Shown piece by piece: positions 53,234 to 62,100 of a stretch of 64,000 bases of DNA. The position numbers were made by a program, and so were the translations under genes. Every line of letters begins with the position of its first letter. Within the stretch, counting starts at the first letter, position 1. Location: the NCBI RefSeq assembly GCF_001306415.1, contig NZ_LDJX01000004.1, positions 345,631-409,630 of the forward strand. The letters run 5' to 3'. This DNA comes from Croceitalea dokdonensis DOKDO 023. GTDB taxonomy: Bacteria > Bacteroidota > Bacteroidia > Flavobacteriales > Flavobacteriaceae. Below the pieces are notes generated by a model. The model did not search any database and had not been told where the DNA came from. It saw only the letters and a program-made list of their open reading frames with translations.

Positions 53234-54766
53234 ATGAAAATAGTACGATTGATTTTGGGAGACCAATTAAACCAACAACACTCTTGGTTCACCAAAACCA
53301 ATGAAGAGGTGGTCTACCTTATGGCAGAAATGAGGCAGGAAACAGATTACGTAAAACACCATATCCAAAAAGTTGTTGGTTTTTTTGCGGCCATGCGCAA
53401 TTTTAAAAATGATTTGGAATCCCGAGGCCATTCATTTCTTTACTTTCATATTAATAATCCTGAAAATCCACAGCAGTTGGAGAAATTGATCCAATTGGCC
53501 CTGGAACGGACCGGTGCCAGTTGTTTTGAATACCAATTACCTGATGAGTATAGGCTGGAACAACAATTAAGGGCCATCTGTGATACATTGGATATTCCCA
53601 CAAAAGCGGTTGGTACTGAACATTTTTATACCAGCAGGTATGAACTAGAGGAATTCTTTAAAGGTAAAAAACAGCTTATCATGGAGAGCTTTTACCGCAT
53701 GATGCGAAAAAAACACGATATCATGATGGTGAATGGCCAACCAGATGGTGGCAAATGGAATTTTGACCATAATAACCGAAAAAAGTGGACCGGCACCCAT
53801 GGTATCCCAAAAGAATTAAATTTTAAACAAGACGTATCCGCTATTGTAGCGGAACTAAAGGAAGCAAAAGTCTCCACGTTTGGTTCCATTAAAGAGAACG
53901 CCTTTAACTGGCCCACTAGCAGAAAACAATGTATGCTCCTATTGGAGTATTTCTGCAAACATTTGCTGGTGCATTTTGGCGATTATCAGGATGCCATGCA
54001 TACGGAAGAAAAATTTCTTTTTCATTCTAGGTTATCCTTTGCCATGAACTCCAAAATGATGTCGCCAAAAGAAGTGATTGATTCCGTTTTGGGCTATTAT
54101 TATGACCATACGGACAAGGTCGCGATTTCACAAGTAGAGGGGTTTGTGCGCCAGATTCTGGGTTGGCGGGAATATATGCGGGGAATTTACTGGAAAGAAA
54201 TGCCAAAATACGCCAAGCTTAACCAATTGGACAACCATAATCCCCTACCCGATTTCTTTTGGACAGGCAACACCAAAATGAATTGCATGAAACATGCCAT
54301 TGGCCAAAGCTTGGACGAGGCTTATGCCCATCACATACAACGTTTAATGGTTATTGGAAACTATGCGCTGTTGACCCAAACCAATCCGGATGAAGTGGAT
54401 GCCTGGTACCTAGGGGTATATATAGATGCCATTGAGTGGGTAGAGATTACAAATACCAGAGGTATGAGCCAATTTGCCGATGGTGGTATTGTGGCCACCA
54501 AACCGTATGTAAGCAGTGCCAACTACATAAACAAAATGGGGGATTACTGCAAAGACTGTCATTACAATAAGACAAAGAAAATAGGTGATGATGCCTGTCC
54601 TTTCAATGCCCTATACTGGAATTTTCTGGACAGTAAAAAAGAGCATTTTAAAGGGAATCAACGGATGGCCATGATGCTGAACCTCTTGAACAAAAAAGAC
54701 CCCGAGGAACTAAATGCATTAAATGAACGTGCTAAAGAAATTATTGAAAATCCAGATAACTTTTAG
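53234..54766 (+). CDS. Fe-S bacterial cryptochrome/(6-4) photolyase (FeS-BCP)
   Basis: 510 residues of the prokaryotic (6-4) photolyase/PhrB-type family, which binds FAD, a lumazine and a [4Fe-4S] cluster and repairs (6-4) photoproducts. The cluster cysteines are Cys351, Cys439, Cys442 and Cys455, one residue off Agrobacterium PhrB (350, 438, 441, 454). Other blocks: RLILGDQLN at the N-terminus, QVEGFVRQILGWREYMRG, GNYALLTQTNPDEVDAWYLG and TRGMSQFADGGIVATKPY. Ends before a bidirectional terminator. Confidence 0.93.
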   Translation: MKIVRLILGDQLNQQHSWFTKTNEEVVYLMAEMRQETDYVKHHIQKVVGFFAAMRNFKNDLESRGHSFLYFHINNPENPQQLEKLIQLALERTGASCFEYQLPDEYRLEQQLRAICDTLDIPTKAVGTEHFYTSRYELEEFFKGKKQLIMESFYRMMRKKHDIMMVNGQPDGGKWNFDHNNRKKWTGTHGIPKELNFKQDVSAIVAELKEAKVSTFGSIKENAFNWPTSRKQCMLLLEYFCKHLLVHFGDYQDAMHTEEKFLFHSRLSFAMNSKMMSPKEVIDSVLGYYYDHTDKVAISQVEGFVRQILGWREYMRGIYWKEMPKYAKLNQLDNHNPLPDFFWTGNTKMNCMKHAIGQSLDEAYAHHIQRLMVIGNYALLTQTNPDEVDAWYLGVYIDAIEWVEITNTRGMSQFADGGIVATKPYVSSANYINKMGDYCKDCHYNKTKKIGDDACPFNALYWNFLDSKKEHFKGNQRMAMMLNLLNKKDPEELNALNERAKEIIENPDNF

Positions 54767-54836
54767 CTGTTAAAACATCCAAAAACACCTTGTTACCGTA
54801 AATAAAGTATACTATTCCGCGAGAGCGTCTATATAT

Positions 54837-54871
54837 AAAAAGTCCTTCACAATAATTTGCGAAGGACTTTT
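54837..54871. terminator. Bidirectional terminator between the photolyase and clpP-like genes
   Basis: Stem AAAAAGTCCTTC/GAAGGACTTTT with a 12-base loop; A and T tracts flank both arms so it can serve both converging genes. Confidence 0.85.
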
Positions 54872-54892
54872 CGTTTGATGCATAAACCTTAT

Positions 54893-55441
54893 TTATTCTA
54901 GAATGGCATCCACGATACCATAAGCCAAGGATTCTTCTGCTCCCATCCAGTAATCCCTATCAAAATCTTTCATTACCTTATCATAATCCTGGCCGCAATT
55001 ATCTGCCAAAATTCTGGCACCCAATTCCTTGGTCTTAATGATTTCCTTGGCTTGAATTTCAATATTGGACGCCTGCCCTTGGGCACCACCACTGGGTTGG
55101 TGAATCATTACCCTTGCGTGAGGCTGTATAAAACGTCTTCCCTTTTCACCTACGGAAAGCAAAATGGAACCCATGGAAGCCGCTAATCCAGAACAAACGG
55201 TAGAAACCGGGCTTTTAATTTGTTTTATGGTATCATAGATGGCAAAACCGGAGGTAACGTAGCCGCCAGGGCTATTGATAATCAATTGAATTTCCTTATC
55301 ATCCTGCAAATCCAGATATAACAATCTATCAATCACATGTTTGGCAGAGTCATCATTGACCATGCCCCATAAAAAGACCTTGCGTTCTGCCAATAATTTC
55401 TCCTGTATAGCTTCTTGTACTTTTCCTTTTTTTGAACTCAT
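54893..55441 (-). CDS. ClpP-family serine protease subunit (paralogue)
   Basis: 182-residue ClpP-like protease. The triad is visible: Ser89 in GLAASMGS, His114 in VMIHQPSGGA and Asp163 in DFDRDYWM. The oligomer interface and hydrophobic groove residues (SPGGYVTSGFAIYD) are kept. The N-terminus (KVQEAIQEKLLAERKVFLWG) lacks the usual RxYDIYSRLL stretch of main ClpP, and no clpX or tig is next to it, so it is likely a second ClpP form. A full TAnnTTTG element (55464-55471) is upstream. Partner ATPase unknown. Confidence 0.88.
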   Translation of the reverse strand: MSSKKGKVQEAIQEKLLAERKVFLWGMVNDDSAKHVIDRLLYLDLQDDKEIQLIINSPGGYVTSGFAIYDTIKQIKSPVSTVCSGLAASMGSILLSVGEKGRRFIQPHARVMIHQPSGGAQGQASNIEIQAKEIIKTKELGARILADNCGQDYDKVMKDFDRDYWMGAEESLAYGIVDAILE

Positions 55442-55463
55442 TTTTTCTATTTGTGATAGAATA

Positions 55464-55471
55464 CAAAATTA
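55464..55471 (-). promoter_or_regulatory. Candidate -7 promoter element of the clpP-like gene
   Basis: Minus-strand TAATTTTG, a full TAnnTTTG match, ending 22 bases before the start codon. Confidence 0.55.
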
Positions 55472-55860
55472 GTCAAATATTTTATGATTGTTTTTTGGTG
55501 GGATAAGTTTTAACAGCAATAGCTGTCGGCGGTAAAAATCTGCAAATGTCTTTTAAACAAACATAGAATTTCACTGCTATTTACCCGTATTTCGTAAATG
55601 GCAACCGTAGTATCCTAAATGTGGCAATCTTATACAACACCATGCTTAACTGATTTAATGAAACGAGCCCAGTTATGGGATTCCCTGACAAGAGAACCGC
55701 CTAACTTCTTGTATTTGGCTCAAGACCGTCCTGGTTTTACCCACAAATAGGGTGAAACCCCAAACAAGACTTAGGTAGATTTCGGCACAAAACAGATGGC
55801 AGCATAAACAATGGCGGGTTACCAGTAGAATTTATCTTACAATTTTGACAGAAAAAAAAC

Positions 55861-55886
55861 GGGTTTGATTACAAAAAATCAAATCC
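55861..55886 (-). terminator. Hairpin with T tract on the minus strand, no gene upstream
   Basis: GGGTTTGATT pairs with AATCAAATCC (one G-T) around a six-base loop. Read on the minus strand it is followed by eight T. No minus-strand gene lies upstream, so its role is uncertain. Confidence 0.35.
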
Positions 55887-56139
55887 TAATAAAACTACCC
55901 CATTGCCCACAATTAGGCGCCTTTTCACAACATTAATTTAAAAATGGCACAGAAGAGAGGTTATTTTGTACGATTAGTACATTAACGATAAAATAAATAC
56001 TAACAACGTGAAATTTTTGGTACAGCATAGAGACAGGGTACTTTCGCAGGTGAATACGACCCCAAATCTATTCAAAACCATAAACTTAGAATAAAAACCT
56101 ACTTGCTAAAACCACCATATATAATTTATGGGAAGGCAT

Positions 56140-56173
56140 GAGGTTGAAATTTTAGGTACAATTTCAAAACCTC
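56140..56173 (+). promoter_or_regulatory. Hairpin five bases before the giant-gene start codon
   Basis: GAGGTTGAAATT (56140-56151) pairs with AATTTCAAAACCTC (56160-56173) with a two-base bulge and an eight-base loop. Only five bases separate it from the ATG at 56179. In Bacteroidota, start regions are usually A-rich and unstructured, so this could limit translation. Confidence 0.45.
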
Positions 56174-56178
56174 AACAT

Positions 56179-59100
56179 ATGAAGAATAACCTCTCTTCAA
56201 CCGTAAAGAACCACAGTATTTTGTTGTTCTTATTTTTCTTGATCGTGGGCATCCATTGTTCCTTTGGACAGATAAACACCAACAAGATAAGGGTAAATTT
56301 AAACTCCCTGAGCTTTAAGGCGTGCAGTGACACCAATAATGGGCTAAGCACGGTTACCGTGCAGAGTAAACAAGCCACTACCACAGATTTTCAAATTGCG
56401 TTTGATCTGCCGGATGGTGTGTACTACCAAGCTGGCTCTGGGGTCATCACCGCACAAACGGGATCTAGCGATTTTAGTATTTCTGAGGTGGATATCACCA
56501 ATTTAAATCAGCCTATCTTCCGTCTGGAAAGGCCCAGTAATGCCCCTTGGCAAATTAACGACCAGGTTACCTTTACCTACCAAAAAACGGCGGATTGTGA
56601 TGCTGTACAATTCTCATATTCTGGTGGGCTTTTTAAAGATGCGCATACAATCACCTTTAATGACACTGATGGTGCGCAAACCGCCAGCGACAACGATTTA
56701 ACCGTAAATTCATACAATCTTCTCCGGGCATTCCTTTCCGTTGAGGATATTACAAGCTTAAGTGCAAACGTAGGACAGACACAAACCCGGAATATTACCA
56801 TAAGAAACTCTGGTAATGGCAGTGTGCAACGTTTTGACCATCAAGTTCAGGTGAGCACCTTTCTCCAAACTGGGTACCAATTGTCGTTCAATGGTACGGT
56901 CCTCACCCCAACCAATGTTTCTGGAGGTACTTATACTTATACCATAGACCTTAATGCCGCACCTTTTGCTGGCCAAGTAGGTGACGGTGACAACCTTTTC
57001 GAAAATGAAAGCATTATGCTGGAAGAAAGCCTACAGCTTTCCCAGTGCGCGTGGGGAGAAACGACAAGGCACAGCCCTAGATGGGGTTGTACGCCAGGGA
57101 TTTATTGTCAAATTGGAGCTAGTATCAGTGGCCAATTTGATGTTATACAAGAGTTCCCAAATCTACGCTTAAATGAAATCAACAGACCTTTGCCCAGGTG
57201 GGATGCACCGGTCACCTATACCTATGAAGTGATAAATAACACCGGGGCAGACGTTGCCTATGACATTAACTTTAATATAGGCTATACTTGGGACGGCACA
57301 ACTTCTACTATTGGGGTAAACCCTATGATTGGGGACGATTCCGGCACACACCGCCAAGTATCCAATTTTAGGTTTAGCGGGGGAACTACGTTTACCCCCC
57401 AACGATGGACAAACACCTTTAATCCATCTTTCGGGTTGGGTTCTTATTACGTACCAGAAAATTTTTTCACCTCAGATCCAGATGGACCAGGGGGTTTTGA
57501 AGATTTAGATGGTGATGGTTTTTTTGACGATATGGCCTCAGGGGAAAGTAGCGAGGTAAATTTTGACCTTACCATGCTTCCGGACCTAGTGGGTTGTGGT
57601 CAATTCTCGGAAGAATATACCGCAAACCTTGCCCTAAGAATGGACCTTTGGTCCGTTAACTCTTGCGGCAACGCAACCTTCACGCAGAGGCAGACCGCCA
57701 ACCAGCACGGTGTGCGCCGGGAGGGTCTTTTTAATTGGGGCAGTCCAGAGGAATATGAACAAGATGCGGAAGATGGGCAGTTGTTTAACCTCGGTTTTGT
57801 TGGCAGCCTAGTGGTGCCCACGGAATCCCCCACCTGCAATGGCATTCTTATGATCAGTAATGATCCAAGTACGGCCTATACGGCTACGGTAACCGTCCCA
57901 AATGGGCTTACTTTGGACTCAAGCGCAGATTCCAGATACGCCCAAAGTGGTAACCAAATTACTTTTACTGAAACCAATCTGGCCAATTTTTTAGTGGATG
58001 GCTATCTTTTGGAAATACCGATTAATTTCCCCTTGGTTCTAGACTGTGCCGTTTATTCTGGACCGGAGTTCATTAATTTGGATTATACCACATCCTACAC
58101 TAGCTCATGTTTTAACATGGACATCCATTGTGGACAATTTGAGGTCACCACCCACTGTGATACGGGATGCGCAGCACCTAGAACCACCTCTTTTGAGGCC
58201 AACAGGGTTACCGCAGGCTGGACAGATGACACCATGACCTCACGGGTAAGTTTAGACCCTAACGTCCATGCCACTAAATATTATATGGCAAGGGATGAAA
58301 TGGTCATTACCACAAGTGCGGTAATGCAAAATGATGTTCAAGACAATTTGTTGTTTGACATTAGGTATGTTACCGATAATTCTGGCCCTAACATGTCTGA
58401 TATTATTGAGTTTGATTACGGAACCATAACGATTAACGACCTATCCTCTGGCAGCCTTACCACTCCAATCATAGGTTCTCCTACTGTAGTCACCAACGGG
58501 AACAACGATCATGTGATGACATTTGATTTGTCTAGTTATAGATCCATCATTTCTCCAACCTATCAATTTGGCGAAGGCCTGGAGGCAGATGAAATTGAAC
58601 TGGAACTTCACTTTAGGTTTAAGGATACATTTCCAACAATAAACAGGCTGTATGAGTTTTATACCTTTTATGGTCAATTTTATAGTTTTGATGGAACGGG
58701 TTCCCGGGTAAGCTGTGAGTATTACAACGATCGTGCATTTTTCTTTGAAAACCAAGTTCAATACATTGTAAACAATGGGGCATTCGCTTCTGGTTGCGAG
58801 GTGAGATGGCTGTTTGTTTCTTTAGAACAAAGTTCGGGGGTTGAGGATAAATTCCCGGATGAATATAGACCACCACTGCTATGGCAATCTACCTCCATAG
58901 AAATTCCGCAAGGCATGACGTTCAATAATGCCGCTAGTAGTGATGGCTATCCAAATCTACAGCCAGAAAATGAACGACCAGATTCTTCCAATAATGGGCT
59001 TAATTATTCCGTATCCGGCAACGTAGTGACCATAACCCCTGGTCCGCGGTTTAGAAACCATGACCAAGATGGCAACTGGTACCCGAGCGTTAGTATCCCT

Positions 59101-62100
59101 GTTGTGGCAACAAGTGCTACCCCTGACCTATCTAACCATAACGTTTCCGTCACTTATGTAGACTATGCATATTCTGACAATCCAGTCACTGTGACAGAAA
59201 CGGACAATCCAGAATTTAATTACTATAATGCCCCATTTAATGTAGACAGGGTAAACCCTATTGAAATTGGCAGCTCGCAGCTCGCTAGTTTTACCGTAAA
59301 CGTAAGCAATGGGGAGAGACCACAAATAGATTACAATTGGCTAAGGGTAAATCCCGCCTCAGATTACCAGATAACAAACGCATTCTTAGTGGATGGCGGT
59401 GTGGAGACACCACTAAACGTGGTCAATGAGGGAGGCATCTTTTACATTGAGTTTGGCAGTATGCCAGGCTATGTGGATACTACGGCCACTATCCGTTTTG
59501 AAGGTACGTATAACGATTGTGCACCACAGACCATTTTCATTTCCCAAAATTACGACTGTGCCGGATATCCCTCTAGCTATGCCGGACTTCCCTTTTTTAC
59601 CGGTCGTGAGTTGTCCTTGGAACCCGTTGCCGCAGCCATACAATTGGATATTTTAAACCAACCGCTGACCACCGTGGATACCTGTGCGGACTATACAGTA
59701 ACCTTGGAAGCGCGTAATGCCGGCGAAGGAAACTTAATAGACCCAAGCATTACATTTGATGTTCCCGGGGATATCAGCTCGGTCAACATTCAGGACATTG
59801 CCATTGAATACCCAAGAAACTCTGGGGTCCTTCAGACCATAACACCGGCAATTACGGGAAATACGGTGAGTATCGATTTATTGCAGCATCCTGGGATTGC
59901 CGCAGAGAACGGCCTATTGGGCAGTTTTGAGGCCTCTGTGTTGGATGAACAAATCGCCATTATCAACATTACTTTAAACCCCCAGTGCAATTACCGGTCC
60001 AATACCGGCACTGAATATGTGATATACGGAAACAATCCGTGTGGAAGCCCCGCCGTGGGCAACGGAAGTAGGTTGGCCAGCGAACCCGTGATCATTACCG
60101 GTGCGGAACCACCCTATAGCACCAATAGTGTTGCGGTAAACTCTGCCAACCTTGAAGGTTGTGAAATGGAAACAGTTTCGGTGGAAACCTATATTGTGGA
60201 CGGCACCACAGGCAGTAATGATTTTACCCGTATTTCCTTACCGGAAGGTCTGGTATATGTTGATGGGTCCTTTAACTCAACAGGTTCATTGGCAGCCAAC
60301 TATGTGACCACAAATACCGTTGGGAACCAACAAGAAATAGAAATTTCCCTGCCTGCGGGCGCCACCACTACAGATTTAATTGCCTATACTTTTGACGTAG
60401 AAAGCACGGCATTTATCTGTTCTGGAAACTACACCATAGATTTAAGTACATACGTCACGACCACGGGGCTTTTTTGTGGTGGTGTTTCTTGTGGAACAAC
60501 GGAAATTGTCACCGGACAGGCAGATACCCAAATCAATATCACCAAAGGAGAACTCAATGAATCTTCCTTTTCGGCTACTGCCGAGTATGCCAATGGTGGT
60601 TCTACCACTAATTATATGGTTGAAGTGGGTGTTGAAAATACTGGAGCGGTAGACCTCCAAGCCGGGATTACCTATGAAGTTTTTTGTGCAGATGGTTCAG
60701 GGGTAGCTACAGGAAGCCCAATTTATACTGGAAGCTTGAGCCAGGCGATACCCGTTGGCGGTACCGTGCAAGAATTGTTTTCTTTTGACTCCGGAACCTA
60801 TTGTGGGGACAACAGCAATTTGGTCATAGAATTTGCCCCTGGTACGTCTAATTGTTTTTGTAATGCCCTATCTGTAGTGGTAGCCAGTACCCCATCACCG
60901 GCTTCTGGGGACATTACCTTTGTCAATGACAACATTACCGTAAACGAAGCCAATGGCACCGCAACCCTTGAGGTCATTTTTAATGGTACGGCACCAGGTG
61001 GCTTCACAGTGGATTTCACCACTTTAAACAACACTGCGGTGTCTGCCCAAGATTTTGTGACCACCACAAATACGTTGACCTTTACGGGGACCAACGGGGA
61101 AATACAGACCATTACCGTGCCCATTTTAGACGATACTTTGGCCGAACCTACCGAAGACTTCTGGGTAGAGCTATCCAATGTGTCCGTGCCAGCAATTACG
61201 ATATTGGACCATCAAGCGGTAATTAATATTACGGACAATGACTTTGAAATCTGTAACGATGGCATGGACAATGACGGCGATGGCCTTATTGACTGTGACG
61301 ACCCTGATTGTTACCTAGCGGCTAACTCTGGCGATACGGATTCCGATGGAGATGGTATCGGCGACTCATGTGATTTAGATGATGACAATGACGGAATTAC
61401 CGATGTCAATGAATCTAGTTGTACCAACGCAGGCGCTTCGCTGGGAGTATGGGACAATGGAAATTCACCCTTTGAATCAGGTAGTATTTACGATCCTACT
61501 TTTGTTGCCTCCATGGCCAATCAAATCTTTGGATCCGGAATAACGGTCACGGAACAAGCAACAACACTTTCAATTTCAGGAATCGATGCAACCACGTATG
61601 GCGGTGCCGTAACCAATAATGATTATATTGAATTTGCCTATACCACGCAATCTGGCATTCCGTTCCTGAACCCATCCGTTATGGGTTATACAAAAAACGA
61701 CTTTGCAACTGCAAATGAATATGGTTATAGCATCACATTGGTAGGTTCCAATGATGGTTTTACTACCAGTACCGTATTGGTCGATGATTACCAAGTGAAT
61801 ACGTTTGTGAATGGAAACAATCAGAATATTAGAGTTAATACAACAAATGATATTGCAACATTTGGCCCAAATGAAACCTATACTTTAAGACTCTATTTTT
61901 ATAACAAAACCACTAGTGGTGATGCTAGGTTCGATGACTTTTATCTAGAAGCCACGCAATGTGGTTCTAATAGTGATATTGATGGAGATGGTATCCCAAA
62001 CCACCTTGATCTGGACTCGGACAACGACGGCTGTTTTGATACCCTTGAGGCCGGACACACGGATGGCGACAATGACGGTATCTTGGGCAACTCTCCCGTA

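Larger units (their letters stand above)
55442..56178. other. 737-base intergenic region before the giant surface-protein gene
   Basis: No convincing gene. It holds the clpP-like promoter (55464-55471), a hairpin followed by a T tract on the minus strand (55861-55886), a weak -7 candidate for the giant gene (TATTTTG near 55962) and a hairpin at 56140-56173 just before its start. Confidence 0.6.

Noticed and set aside
56008..56094. 28-codon GTG-started open frame in the leader of the giant gene
   Set aside because: No recognisable family, no composition bias and no supporting signal; short open frames of this size arise by chance.
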